A stretch of DNA of 64,000 nt from Streptomyces lacrimifluminis (GCF_014646095.1 NZ_BMMU01000009.1:186001-250000), one strand, 5' to 3'; positions 44,483 through 53,443 are shown, counted from the stretch's first letter. Notes: generated by a model not told the origin, from the sequence alone. Numbers and translations are program-made.

Positions 44483-45045
44483 GCTCGTGTAGCTGCCGCT
44501 TCCTCAGCGACTGTTGGACTGGCCCCCGCTACGTCCTGCCACACCCGCTCGAAGTGGGCACGTTCCTCGTTGGCGTAAGGCTTCGAGAAGACGCCGGACA
44601 AGAAGTATTCGCCGAGCGTCTTGTCGAACCACTCCTGTTCCAGGAGGCCCGCGTACGCCAGGCAGGCAGAAGTGGGGTAGCCGTAGAGGACCCCGGCTTC
44701 AAGGACGGTCAGTTCGTGGCGTCGGTTCAAGACGTAGTCGAGCGTCGGCTTGTTGGTTGCGACCTGGAGCCACTCGTGCCGCACCCCGTCAGGGTCGGCG
44801 TAGTGGTTGGGGGCATACGGAAGGTCGAGCGCTTCAAGGAGCTGCTCGGCCGCTGTCTTGTCGTCACGGTCTATAGCAACGTCCGTGATCTGCTTGTGCC
44901 CGAGCAGCAGCGCCAGCAGATTGACTTTCTCGACCGTCAGCAAGTGGGGGTCGTTTTCAATAAGAGCAACCCTCTCCTTAGTCAGTCGCACGACGTGCTT
45001 CAACACGTCGGACTGCACAGCGAATTGAGGGTTGACGGGTAACAT
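44455..45045 (-). CDS. Conserved-looking protein of unknown function
   Basis: A 196-residue soluble protein on the minus strand; its 3' end overlaps the PIN gene tail. Features: an N-terminal helical region (LTKERVALIENDPHLLTVEKVNLLALLLGH), central AEQLLEALDLPYAPNHYADPDG, and an acidic C terminus. No enzyme motif is evident. It has an AT-rich promoter region shared divergently with the Cys-rich peptide gene. Confidence 0.65.
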   Translation of the reverse strand: MLPVNPQFAVQSDVLKHVVRLTKERVALIENDPHLLTVEKVNLLALLLGHKQITDVAIDRDDKTAAEQLLEALDLPYAPNHYADPDGVRHEWLQVATNKPTLDYVLNRRHELTVLEAGVLYGYPTSACLAYAGLLEQEWFDKTLGEYFLSGVFSKPYANEERAHFERVWQDVAGASPTVAEEAAATRAQDDFGLAA

Positions 45046-45097
45046 GTATCTAAAATAACATAACGTCCCAATTTATCCGCACGATCAAGGGGATGCT

Positions 45098-45229
45098 ATG
45101 CGTCTGCGAGTGCGTCAGGTTCTGTCGGGTGTTCTCAGCGCTCAGAACTGCCGGTGCGGGTGTCCGGGCTGTAAAAACGGAAATCACTGCGGCATGTCCG
45201 CCAACCAGTGCAGCGTGGGACGACGCTAA
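45098..45229 (+). CDS. 43-residue cysteine-rich peptide
   Basis: ATG 45098 is six bases after AAGGGGA and opens 43 codons. The core CRCGCPGCKNGNHCGMSANQC carries six cysteines, plus two asparagine-rich turns and a His, in 21 residues; the rest is Arg-rich. This density suggests metal binding or a disulfide-stabilised peptide. It is divergent from the 196-residue gene and followed by a strong terminator. I know no named family. Confidence 0.6.
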   Translation: MRLRVRQVLSGVLSAQNCRCGCPGCKNGNHCGMSANQCSVGRR

Positions 45230-45322
45230 CTACGAACCGCCGCAGCCGTCTTGGACCGCGTTGACGTAGTGCAAGCCGGCCTCGGCCTAGTGGTCATGCG
45301 GTTCCAAGTGGCACCCCTAAAA

Positions 45323-45365
45323 ATGAACGCCCCCGCGACCGACCAGCGGACGCGGGGGCGTTCAT
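45323..45365. terminator. Strong terminator hairpin
   Basis: A perfect 15-base stem (ATGAACGCCCCCGCG / CGCGGGGGCGTTCAT) about 95 bases after the Cys-rich peptide gene and ahead of lsr2. Confidence 0.8.
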
Positions 45366-45543
45366 CGCTGGGGGTGCGGGTGGATGGTTGGTGCGTGTCT
45401 ACAGGATCGAGTAGAGGGTAACGCTGCTGGAACGTCGGCGAACGATAATTAACGACCGCGTTGCGGCTGTGGTTGCTGCGCTGATAAAAAGTCAGCAACA
45501 TCAAAAGTTGTTCACCTGGAACCCGAAGAAGGACGAAGCCACC

Positions 45544-45879
45544 ATGGCTCAGCAAACCATTATTCAACTGCTTGATGACCTCGACGGGTCCGAGGCGTCC
45601 GAGACGGTCGTGTTCGGCCTCGACGGTAGGACGTACGAGATCGACCTGAACGACAAGAACGCGGCGAAGCTGCGCAAGGCTCTTGCCGCGTACGTCGACG
45701 CGGGCAGGAAGCTGAACCAGACACGTGGTGGCAAGCGCACGGGTGCGGGTCGCGTGACTGCCGACGGCGACACTGCGCAGATCCGCGCGTGGGCCAAGGA
45801 GAACGGCTACGAGGTGAACGACCGTGGCCGCGTACCGGCAGACATCAAGGAGGCGTACGCGAAGGCCAAGGTCGCGTAG
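45544..45879 (+). CDS. lsr2: Lsr2 nucleoid protein
   Basis: A 111-residue Lsr2. The N-terminal oligomerisation part (QQTIIQLLDDLDGSEASETVVFGLDGRTYEIDL) is followed by the KNAAKLRKAL helix and the C-terminal DNA-binding part IRAWAKENGYEVNDRGRVPADI with the minor-groove R-G-R. Lsr2 silences AT-rich, often acquired genes. A copy on a mobile element may hide the element from, or protect it in, the host. ATG 45544 is the natural start; a terminator follows. Confidence 0.95.
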   Translation: MAQQTIIQLLDDLDGSEASETVVFGLDGRTYEIDLNDKNAAKLRKALAAYVDAGRKLNQTRGGKRTGAGRVTADGDTAQIRAWAKENGYEVNDRGRVPADIKEAYAKAKVA

Positions 45880-45909
45880 CACCTAGACAACCAAGCGAAC
45901 CCCAGAAAT

Positions 45910-45950
45910 GAAGAACACCCCGCGACCTCAACGGACACGGGGTGTTCTTC
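45910..45950. terminator. Terminator after lsr2
   Basis: A perfect 13-base stem (GAAGAACACCCCG / CGGGGTGTTCTTC) between lsr2 and the converging gene. Confidence 0.8.
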
Positions 45951-45984
45951 GTTGAGGTGCAGGGTGGACCGTCGAAAGAGAAGA

Positions 45985-46416
45985 TCAGTCCTGGTCGATG
46001 CACTCGACCCAGATGATGCCGTCCTCGACGTGCTCGTCCGTGATGAACTGAAGGGCGATCCTGTCGATGTACGAGCCGTCGGTAGCGACCACGTGCATCC
46101 GTACCCGCAGTGAACTGCGATGCACCTGACCTTCGAAATACCACTCCGGTGTGTCGTGGTAGACCGGCTTGGGGGTATCGATGCCGTCGTTCACCACCCA
46201 GATCGCACGAGCAGTGTCGATGATCAGAGGCAGGGTGTCGTTCGAGCTGACTCTGACCACCACGATCTTGGGCGAAGCGGTGGTGCTCTGGAAGAGGCTT
46301 TGCTGAAAATTCTCCAGCTTGGCCATGCGCGGATCATTTTCGCTGATGGCTTTGCCGGGCATGAAGCCCAGCGGCAACAGCTCTCTTGTGTCGTCGTACG
46401 GGTCACCATTCGACAT
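45985..46416 (-). CDS. Protein of unknown function
   Basis: A 143-residue soluble acidic protein with a beta-rich second half (KIVVVRVSSNDTLPLIID, WYFEGQVHRSSLRVRMHVVATDGSYIDRI). GAGGAAAT precedes ATG 46416. It converges with lsr2. I do not recognise it. Confidence 0.6.
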   Translation of the reverse strand: MSNGDPYDDTRELLPLGFMPGKAISENDPRMAKLENFQQSLFQSTTASPKIVVVRVSSNDTLPLIIDTARAIWVVNDGIDTPKPVYHDTPEWYFEGQVHRSSLRVRMHVVATDGSYIDRIALQFITDEHVEDGIIWVECIDQD

Positions 46417-46560
46417 GGATTTCCTCGTATTGTCGATTCGGGTAGGGCACGCCGCCGGCTGAAATCAATCAAGCGGGGTGCCGCATCCGAAGACAGAGAC
46501 TAAAGAGCCATTGCCGCTAATGGCAATATGTACTTATTTAAACATGAATCGAAATCAAAG

Positions 46561-47883
46561 TCAATGGCCGCCAGGTTTATCGGCAAACTTGACCAAGATG
46601 GTGAACTGTACCCATCCACCGGCTTGCCTCACGATGCCGTCCTGTTTCCCTTCGCCGATCAGTCCGCCGCCAGTCGCGGCCTTGGCAATGCCGCCCAGGG
46701 CCGCCTCGTCATCATCTTCTGGATCGAATAGATTATTGTCTCCGTCCGACATGAGAAGTCCTTTATCGCCATACTTCTCCTGAGTCTTCTTCGTGGTGAG
46801 ATACGTCGATCCTGGTATGTAGTGAATGGTAATTGGCTTCTCGGCCAAAAAGTTACAGGACGCCCAAACCGTCTGTGCGTTATCGGCGGTGAACTCCGCC
46901 AGCAATCCAGGATTGTAAACTGGCATGTCCGCAGGGACCGATATTTTCATGCGTGCGTTGTGAAGCTGCGCAGCCGGGTTGCCCTCATCCAAGTTGGGAG
47001 CGACCGCATTCGAGAACCAGGCCGAACAGTCATAGTGTTGATCGTCTTTGGCTGCTATACGATTGCTCCAACGGCGCTTATTTACCTTCTCCTCTTTCTC
47101 GTGACACAACAAGAACTCGCGTTCGTCACCGAAGGCGTACGCGTCTGTAAGTGAATTAAACACCGCGTACGGTGCTGGCTTCTTGACGGAGTACATCTTG
47201 CGTTCAGGACCCCACCCAGAAGTGTGATTAATATCTGACTCAGGGATTGCGACGGGTGAAGCGCTGGCTGACGACTTGGTTGCCTTCTTGTCCGCTTCAC
47301 CATCCCAAGCGGCTGGGGCAACGATGGCAGCAGCACCAAGGCAAGCAACTGCCAGCACCACCAGATGACTGCGCCGGATTACTATCTTCAGTGTTCTGGT
47401 AGGTACGGCGGATTCTTCAACAGTAGGCGGCTGACTACCGTCCCCCTCATCAAGGGGCTGTTGTGCGGCATCCAAGAATGGATCGCCGCTCTTAGCTTCG
47501 GCCTTGCCAGTGGCAGCACGGGTCAAGATGAGCTGGGCCAGCTCTGCAAAACCGTCCTTCTCGTACTTGATGTGTGTTCCTCGACTGACGCCGAGAAAGC
47601 GCTCATTCTTGGGAAGGTTAACGCCGTACGCCCACTGTCGGCGCTCTTCGAGGTCGCCGTGCCACTCCATGTTGACATTGAGGGCATTGCGAACAGCCCG
47701 AGTCATTGGCCTGTCGCCTAGAGCGTTGATCGTCTGATCCAAAGCGGCCAGCCCCGCGACTGGATCGTCTGGGGTGCTGAGTAGATCGAGGAGCCAGGGC
47801 CTGGCATGCAGCCTGGCGGGCGTGACGCCTTCCCCCCGCCTCATCTCCTCGAAGGCCGCGATCAACTTCGTCTCGTCGCTCAC
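46561..47883 (-). CDS. Membrane-spanning regulator-like protein
   Basis: A 440-residue protein with three parts. Residues 1-125 are a cytoplasmic domain typical of actinobacterial HTH-like regulators (ARPWLLDLLS, LDQTINALGDRPMTRAVRNALN). A single membrane segment is at about 165-190 (HLVVLAVACLGAAAIVAPAAW). The remaining 250 residues should be outside and carry three Cys. GTG 47883 follows GGTGGGGA; extending to the upstream ATG at 47957 would add an implausible start region. It is divergent from the transfer module and three ACGTACAG repeats in the promoter may be its targets. Confidence 0.65.
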   Translation of the reverse strand: MSDETKLIAAFEEMRRGEGVTPARLHARPWLLDLLSTPDDPVAGLAALDQTINALGDRPMTRAVRNALNVNMEWHGDLEERRQWAYGVNLPKNERFLGVSRGTHIKYEKDGFAELAQLILTRAATGKAEAKSGDPFLDAAQQPLDEGDGSQPPTVEESAVPTRTLKIVIRRSHLVVLAVACLGAAAIVAPAAWDGEADKKATKSSASASPVAIPESDINHTSGWGPERKMYSVKKPAPYAVFNSLTDAYAFGDEREFLLCHEKEEKVNKRRWSNRIAAKDDQHYDCSAWFSNAVAPNLDEGNPAAQLHNARMKISVPADMPVYNPGLLAEFTADNAQTVWASCNFLAEKPITIHYIPGSTYLTTKKTQEKYGDKGLLMSDGDNNLFDPEDDDEAALGGIAKAATGGGLIGEGKQDGIVRQAGGWVQFTILVKFADKPGGH

Positions 47884-47913
47884 TAGGTCCCCACCTGCCT
47901 GCACGCAACCAGT

Positions 47914-48039
47914 ACGTACAGAATCCCATGCAGCCACGTACAGATCACGTACAGCCATGAACTTGCACGTCAACTGTATGTACCGCCGCCCCCTGGCCGG
48001 CTGACGGTTGGTGTGCGCGACCAACCAGCGCGCACCAAC
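47914..48039. promoter_or_regulatory. Direct repeats and hairpin in the divergent promoter
   Basis: ACGTACAG occurs three times in the same orientation (47914-47921, 47936-47943, 47947-47954). Further right is a 12-base stem with a nine-base loop (48007-48018 / 48028-48039, one G-T pair) before the ribosome site of the 48062 gene. They are likely control sites for the transfer genes. Confidence 0.6.
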
Positions 48040-48061
48040 AGAGAAGGACAGGGAGGCCAAC

Positions 48062-48379
48062 ATGAGCGACCTCATCAGGTACGAGGGCGGCAGCAGTCGG
48101 GCCGTGGCTCGTCGTTCGTCCCGTGCGATGCAGGAGATTCAGCAGCGGGGCGAACTCGATCTGGCCCAGCTCATCAACAGCGGCAGGCAGGTCGAAGCGC
48201 GGGCGATGGTTCGTCGTCGTCTCACTGAGGACGGCATGACGGACGTTGCCGACGTCGGCCAGCGGGCACGTGAGCTCGCGCGCGGTGACCAGTTCCTCGC
48301 GAGCCTGCTGATTCCTATCGTTCAGGAATTCGCGCAGACCACGGCGCGCGACATTCGCGAGTTCGGCCGGGACTTCTGA
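48062..48379 (+). CDS. Small helical protein at head of transfer module
   Basis: A 105-residue soluble protein, Arg- and Glu-rich (SSRAVARRSSRAMQEIQQRGE), probably helical. ATG 48062 follows AGGGAGG. Its stop overlaps the next start (TGATG). No family is recognised; its place before four small membrane proteins suggests a role in DNA transfer. Confidence 0.62.
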   Translation: MSDLIRYEGGSSRAVARRSSRAMQEIQQRGELDLAQLINSGRQVEARAMVRRRLTEDGMTDVADVGQRARELARGDQFLASLLIPIVQEFAQTTARDIREFGRDF

Positions 48380-48624
48380 TGGATGCCTTCCACACTCTCG
48401 TGCTCGTCGGCATGTTCTTGACCGGCTTCGGCATCCTGGGCGGTTGCTACTTGCACGACAGGGTGGATCAGAAGAAAGAAGCCGAGCGCCAGCGCCAGCG
48501 ACAGCAACAGCGCCTTCACGACGCTGCCAAGGAACAAGAAACCGCCATGCGTGTCCGCAAGTACAACACCATGCACGCGATGCGTCGAACGGCTCGTCGC
48601 CATCGTCAGGAAGGTCGGTACTGA
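48379..48624 (+). CDS. Single-TM small protein (Spd-like position)
   Basis: An 81-residue protein: one membrane segment (residues 5-25) and a highly charged Arg/Gln/Lys coiled tail (DQKKEAERQRQRQQQRLHD) ending in KYNTMHAMRRTARRHR. The tail resembles that of the 48896 gene product (KHDTMRRMRDVARNYR), so the two are paralogous. Confidence 0.65.
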   Translation: MDAFHTLVLVGMFLTGFGILGGCYLHDRVDQKKEAERQRQRQQQRLHDAAKEQETAMRVRKYNTMHAMRRTARRHRQEGRY

Positions 48625-48626
48625 AA

Positions 48627-48899
48627 ATGATCCAGGCCATGACCGAAGGGCAGTTGTCCGCGCTTGGCGGCTTCTACCTCCTGGTGCTGCTCGTCCTCTT
48701 CATCGGGGCGTGCGTGTTGGTCAACCGGTTCTTCGGTGACCGCATCCGCTACAACCAGCGGCGGCGTCAGGTCGAAGCGGCCATGCACCGCGACGCGTTC
48801 GACCGCAGGATTGCCGAAGACGTTGCGGACGAGTGGGGGTACGACTCCCGGAATTTCCGCAACGACGGCCGTGACTACGGCAGGCGCGACCACCGATGA
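48627..48899 (+). CDS. Single-TM small protein
   Basis: A 90-residue protein with a membrane segment at about 14-35 (GGFYLLVLLVLFIGACVLV) and a charged tail with a helical section then D/R/N-rich end. ATG 48627 lies three bases after the previous stop. It belongs to the same compact run. Confidence 0.6.
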   Translation: MIQAMTEGQLSALGGFYLLVLLVLFIGACVLVNRFFGDRIRYNQRRRQVEAAMHRDAFDRRIAEDVADEWGYDSRNFRNDGRDYGRRDHR

Positions 48900-49111
48900 C
48901 CATGACCGGCCTGTGGGTGGTACTGGGATCGCTCATCTTCGGCGTCGGCTGGTTCCTGATCGAGCACTACCTCGACGAGCGTAAGACCCTCCGCAGCATT
49001 CAGCGCCCCAAGCAGCGCAGCGCTGAAGAGATCGCTCTCGACATGCGGAGGCGCAAGCACGACACCATGCGCCGGATGCGGGATGTTGCCCGCAACTACC
49101 GCCGCCCCTGA
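48896..49111 (+). CDS. Single-TM small protein
   Basis: A 71-residue protein: membrane segment about residues 4-24 and a basic tail (RRRKHDTMRRMRDVARNYRRP) shared with the 48379 product. ATGA overlap with the upstream stop. Confidence 0.62.
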   Translation: MTMTGLWVVLGSLIFGVGWFLIEHYLDERKTLRSIQRPKQRSAEEIALDMRRRKHDTMRRMRDVARNYRRP

Positions 49112-49289
49112 AATCGGCCCGGCTATCCCACGCTGACGTCACTCGCAGGAGAAGACAGCCAAGGACGCTTGGCCAGTGTCACTCCTGCCAGGCATCAAGC
49201 GTGCGGAGGGCCGGGCCGTTGTGTGCCTCCATCTACCGCACGCCGGCCACGCTCGCTTGGTCGGCGGCACCACCCAGAGAGGTTCCGCT

Positions 49290-49448
49290 GTGAGGAAGGC
49301 CCGAAGCCTCCTGTTCACGCTGCTGCTGGCAGCCTTCACGATCCACGTGCTGTGGCTCGCGATACAGCCGCTCATCCCGTATGTCGTCAGTGCGCTCGCC
49401 ATCGTCCTGGTGCTGGGATTCGTCTATTTCAAGATGACCAGGTGGTGA
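49290..49448 (+). CDS. Two-TM hydrophobic peptide
   Basis: A 52-residue protein consisting almost wholly of two hydrophobic stretches (RSLLFTLLLAAFTIHVLWLAI and VVSALAIVLVLGFVYF). GTG 49290 has AGAGG nearby. The frame is open to 49176, but that upstream part is not hydrophobic and has no site. It is immediately followed by the ATPase gene. Confidence 0.6.
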   Translation: MRKARSLLFTLLLAAFTIHVLWLAIQPLIPYVVSALAIVLVLGFVYFKMTRW

Positions 49449-49453
49449 CGACC

Positions 49454-51634
49454 ATGGAGAGGAACCTGACGTTCTCGCTGGGCTTCCCGGCGTCCTTGGA
49501 TGCCGACCAGGTCGTGACGTGGCTGCGGGCGTTGAGTGGCACGATCACGACGGGGCCGCGGCGACTGCTGGGTGTCCGGAGTCTTGTCTTCGAGGTCGAG
49601 GCGACGGAAGCGGGCATCCAGTACCGCCTGGTGCTGCCGGAAGGTACAGCCGACTTCGCCGCCAGTCAGCTACGGTCCCTCATCCCGGGTTCTACGGTTC
49701 AGCCGGCGGGCGAGGATGAAGCACTGCACCAATGGACAGCCGCAGTCGAGCTGGGACAGACGAACCCACGCCGGAGCCTTGGCCCGGTAAATGCGGATGC
49801 CCTCGCGGCGAGTCTGCTGGCATCCATGCAGGGGCTCGGCCGGGATGAAGCGCTCCTCATTCAGCTTGTCGTGTCACCAGCCCTACGGGAACGACCGCCA
49901 CAGCAACGCGACGCGGCGATGGTGCCCGGCATTGGCGGTCGTCTCTTTGGCGACCGGATCGACCGCGACCAGATCACCGACCGCCGTACGAAGCTCTCGG
50001 AGCCCAACTTCCTCGGAGCGCTCCGAGTAGCGGTAAAGGCTGGGAGCAAGGAGCGCGGGGGCCAGCTGGTGGCACACGTCCGATCCAGCCTCCGCAGCAT
50101 TGGCCACGCGGACAACGGATTCAAGAAGCGGCTGACGACCTCGGGACGCGTCGTTTCCCGTGTCCACGAACGCGCCGTGCCGACGCTGTTTCCCTTGCAA
50201 CTGGCCGCTTCTGAGTTGGTTGCTCTCATGGCGTGGCCGATCGGATCGCCGCATGTTGCAGGACTTCCTCGTTCCCGGACGCGTCAGTTGGCGGCAACGG
50301 GTGCCATTCCTCGGACGGGGCGGATTCTCGGGCGATCCAACTTCCCTGGAAACGAACGGCTGCTGGCGCTGTCACCGCAGGAATCGACCTGGCATCTCCA
50401 GGTGGTGGGACCGACAGGGAGTGGCAAAACTGCTCTGCTGGCAAATCTCATTTCGCAGGATATGAACGCCGGTCGAGGCGTCGTGCTCATCGAGAGCAAG
50501 GGCGATCTGTTCCGGGCCGTGCTCGACCGAGTGCCGGAAGATCGCGTGGATGAAGTCGTCCTCCTGGACGTCAGCGACACGGAGTATCCGGTCGGCTGGA
50601 ATATCCTTGCCGGATCGCCGTTCGTGGCTGCTGCCGACATCCAGCGGCTGTTTGACCACTTGTATCCGCAGGACTCACGAGGGGTGCGTGTCCGTCAGGG
50701 CTTTTACCACCTGATCCTCACGCTCATGATGTCCGCAGGCACTACGGAGCCGATGACGTTCGCGGACATTGGGCCGCTCGCCGTACCGAGGCCGGACCAA
50801 GAAACGTTTGCCGACCGCCTTATCCGGGGTGTCGGGCACATCGAGGAGCTGGCCGCCTGGTGGCAAGAACGCGGTGACCTCCGGTCGCGGGCATCCCACT
50901 TCCAGCCGCTCATGGATCGGATTTGGCAGCTCAACAACCGGCCGAGCATCCGAAACATCATCGGACAGAGTCGGAGCACCATCGACCTACGACAGATACT
51001 CCGGGAAAACAAAATCCTGCTCGTCAATCTGGGACGTGCCACCGAGGGCCGAGACACCGCCGGACTGCTGGGGTCGCTTCTGCTGAATTCGGTGTGGAGT
51101 GCTGTCCAGGGTGGGGCGGCGAATCCCGAGCGACCCACGATGCTCTACGTCGATGAGTTTCAGGACATGATCAACTTGCCGATCGCCCCGGCTGACATGT
51201 TCGCCCAGGCCCGTTCGCTCGGACTCGCGATGACCGTTGCTCACCAACACATCGGGCAACTAACACGGGAACTCCAGGAAGCCACCCAGAACAACGCGCG
51301 CTCGACAGTGGTGTTTCAGACCTCCGCCGACGAAGCGCGGCATTTTGCCCGCCAGTTCGGTCGCAGCGTGACCGACGAGGATTTCCTCAACCTGCGCCGC
51401 TTCGAGGTCCTGATGCGACTCTCGACAAGCGACGGGGTGAGTACCCCGGTTACCGGGGTGACGTTGCCACCAGTGGAGCCGACTGGCTTTTCCGACGAAG
51501 TGCGGCGGCGATCCCGGGCGCGATTCGCCCGACCGGTGGCAGAGGTAGAAGCGGAGATTAAGGCACGCCGCGGCCAGCAGCCGGCCCCTGAGCCTTCTAC
51601 GCGGCGGCGGCGATTCGGTGGACCGAGGGGATAA
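49454..51634 (+). CDS. VirD4/TraG-like type IV coupling ATPase
   Basis: A 726-residue ATPase. A long N-terminal domain (about 300 residues) has no membrane segment; the motor has Walker A VGPTGSGKTALL near residue 320, VVLIESKGDL, Walker B TMLYVDEFQDM near 565, and the conserved VAHQHIGQL and VFQTSADEARHFARQFG. This is the class found in actinobacterial mobile elements as type IV coupling proteins and differs from the FtsK-like TraB of classical Streptomyces plasmids. ATG 49454 or GTG 49445 start. With the preceding TM peptides it probably moves DNA; no other secretion genes are in sight. Confidence 0.82.
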   Translation: MERNLTFSLGFPASLDADQVVTWLRALSGTITTGPRRLLGVRSLVFEVEATEAGIQYRLVLPEGTADFAASQLRSLIPGSTVQPAGEDEALHQWTAAVELGQTNPRRSLGPVNADALAASLLASMQGLGRDEALLIQLVVSPALRERPPQQRDAAMVPGIGGRLFGDRIDRDQITDRRTKLSEPNFLGALRVAVKAGSKERGGQLVAHVRSSLRSIGHADNGFKKRLTTSGRVVSRVHERAVPTLFPLQLAASELVALMAWPIGSPHVAGLPRSRTRQLAATGAIPRTGRILGRSNFPGNERLLALSPQESTWHLQVVGPTGSGKTALLANLISQDMNAGRGVVLIESKGDLFRAVLDRVPEDRVDEVVLLDVSDTEYPVGWNILAGSPFVAAADIQRLFDHLYPQDSRGVRVRQGFYHLILTLMMSAGTTEPMTFADIGPLAVPRPDQETFADRLIRGVGHIEELAAWWQERGDLRSRASHFQPLMDRIWQLNNRPSIRNIIGQSRSTIDLRQILRENKILLVNLGRATEGRDTAGLLGSLLLNSVWSAVQGGAANPERPTMLYVDEFQDMINLPIAPADMFAQARSLGLAMTVAHQHIGQLTRELQEATQNNARSTVVFQTSADEARHFARQFGRSVTDEDFLNLRRFEVLMRLSTSDGVSTPVTGVTLPPVEPTGFSDEVRRRSRARFARPVAEVEAEIKARRGQQPAPEPSTRRRRFGGPRG

Positions 51635-51640
51635 CGGAAG

Positions 51641-51880
51641 ATGCGCAGTATCCAAGGAGTGCTGTCGGAAGTCGCGTACCTGGAACGCAGTTGCCAGTAC
51701 GTCAGGGAGAAGCTGAACGACGTCGACAAGGCTGCCGGGGCGATTACGGAACTCACCAGCATCCAGGAATCTGGCGTCGAAGCGGCTACCAGGGACATGA
51801 CCGCGCTCATCCAACACCACCTCGAAACGGCAGCGCGGTATGCCGAGGAGTGGAAAAACCACGTCGAGAACATCGGGTAG
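51641..51880 (+). CDS. Small coiled-coil protein
   Basis: A 79-residue helical protein with heptad-like Leu/Val spacing (VLSEVAYLERSCQYVREKLNDVDKAAGAI), six bases after the coupling ATPase stop. No known family. Confidence 0.55.
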   Translation: MRSIQGVLSEVAYLERSCQYVREKLNDVDKAAGAITELTSIQESGVEAATRDMTALIQHHLETAARYAEEWKNHVENIG

Positions 51881-51988
51881 GCGGCTCCGATAGGACTTAG
51901 GAATACTGCCGTTACAAGAAGGCCGAATTGAAATAGAATGGTCACAGAAGAGACATGGGCCAATGAAGGCTGCCCTCGGAGGAAGTAG

Positions 51989-53380
51989 ATGACAGCGAAA
52001 ACCACAGACGACCTGACCGCTCGGCTCAAGCGACTTTTTATGGCAGCGGCGGAGGATCTGGCCGCAGCAGTCAAGCGCGGTGGACACACCCTGGCGGTCA
52101 CGACGCGGCAATCGTTCGTTGTGCGCGAGGACAACCCGGAAAATTACAAGACGGAGTCTCGCGTCGTAGCTCGGAACGTTCTCGACTATCGGGTACCCCC
52201 GGAGTACGGCCGTGACGACGCTGTGCTTTCTGATGAACTTGCTGCCGAGGCACTAGACATCGCCGGTGTCTTCGCAGCACTGCCGGAGGCTCATCTGCCT
52301 TTCTTCGCGCCCTTCAGCCGGGACATTCTGATCCCGAGACGAGAGACCCCACTCCCTGCCTACCACGAGGACCCTGCTGACTGGGTTCGTGGAAATCTTC
52401 TTCTCCCGTCTATGTATGCGCACCTTGAAAGCCTGGCATCCCTTGGTGCGGTGTCGGATCAGCATGCCGAGCGCTTTGCTGATGAGGTTCTTACGTTCGC
52501 CGCAGCTCCCGGCATGACCTACCGGACCGTGGTGCCACTCGCGGGAATTCGGCTGGAGTCGGGAAAAAAGGAGCTGAGGCTGTTGGATGGTGTGAAGCTA
52601 CGACACCTGACAGCAGACGAAGAAGCCAACCTCGCGCAGGCCCACCTACGAGACGTCTTTTCGCCGTTCAGTCTCCCGCTATACGCGTTGGAACTGGATT
52701 GCGTCACCGGGCGGCTTGATTCCAACCCGGACGTCCGCCCGCTTATGGAGCCGTGGCTGAACGCCTTTGAGCTTCTAGGGCACCAGATCACAGGAAAGCA
52801 CGCAACGACCAGAAGCTTTCCTGAGTGGGTTGGAATCGGCACGGGTCACCTCCCGCTAAATATCCGCCGGATCACACGCCAATGGTCGGTGGTTACCGAG
52901 GTAGACGCGGTTGAACTGGTGCGCATTGTTCGCGAGTTCAAGAAATATGACCTCAAAGAAAAGAAGACTGCGACGCACGCGCTTGCGTTGCACCGGTACC
53001 ACTTGGGGATGGCAAAGGAAAGCGACGTGGAGTCGCTGCTCGACTTCGTCATCTCGCTTGAAGCCATTTTGCTTCCCCGGGATGGCCAGGTTGGTCATTC
53101 CGACCTGAGCTACCGGTTCCGTGTTCACGGTGCCCACTACCTCGCATCGACAGCGGATGAACGCCACGACGTCTACAAGCGTATGGGCGACCTGTACGGC
53201 CTTCGTAGCACGCTTGTGCATGGCGGCAAGTATCCCGATGACGCAAAGATCCGCGAGGCACGCGGTGATGCCGAGAGCTTTGCTCGGAAGGCACTCAACC
53301 GTGCGCTCAGGGAAGGATTCCCAGGGGCGCACACATTCCTCGGCCTGGTGCTCGGTGAGCGTACTCCGACCGATCAATAG
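51989..53380 (+). CDS. ApeA-type HEPN-domain protein
   Basis: A 463-residue protein. The C terminus resembles the ApeA HEPN domain: YHLGMAKESDVESLLDFVISLEAILLP, then LSYRF, and GLRSTLVHGG containing the R-x4-H RNase motif. The first 300 residues are a mixed alpha/beta region with no named domain (DVFSPFSLPLYALELDC). ApeA proteins are single-gene phage defence factors, but they vary and this copy lies inside the transfer module. GGAGG precedes ATG 51989. Confidence 0.72.
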   Translation: MTAKTTDDLTARLKRLFMAAAEDLAAAVKRGGHTLAVTTRQSFVVREDNPENYKTESRVVARNVLDYRVPPEYGRDDAVLSDELAAEALDIAGVFAALPEAHLPFFAPFSRDILIPRRETPLPAYHEDPADWVRGNLLLPSMYAHLESLASLGAVSDQHAERFADEVLTFAAAPGMTYRTVVPLAGIRLESGKKELRLLDGVKLRHLTADEEANLAQAHLRDVFSPFSLPLYALELDCVTGRLDSNPDVRPLMEPWLNAFELLGHQITGKHATTRSFPEWVGIGTGHLPLNIRRITRQWSVVTEVDAVELVRIVREFKKYDLKEKKTATHALALHRYHLGMAKESDVESLLDFVISLEAILLPRDGQVGHSDLSYRFRVHGAHYLASTADERHDVYKRMGDLYGLRSTLVHGGKYPDDAKIREARGDAESFARKALNRALREGFPGAHTFLGLVLGERTPTDQ

Positions 53381-53414
53381 AACGCTTCCGCACCGTAGGC
53401 GAACCTCGTAGGCC

Positions 53415-53443
53415 AGGGGTAGGCCGGCCGTAGGTCTACCCCT
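53415..53443. terminator. Terminator-like hairpin
   Basis: An 11-base stem (AGGGGTAGGCC / GGTCTACCCCT, one G-T pair) between the HEPN gene and the replication-relaxation gene. Confidence 0.7.
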
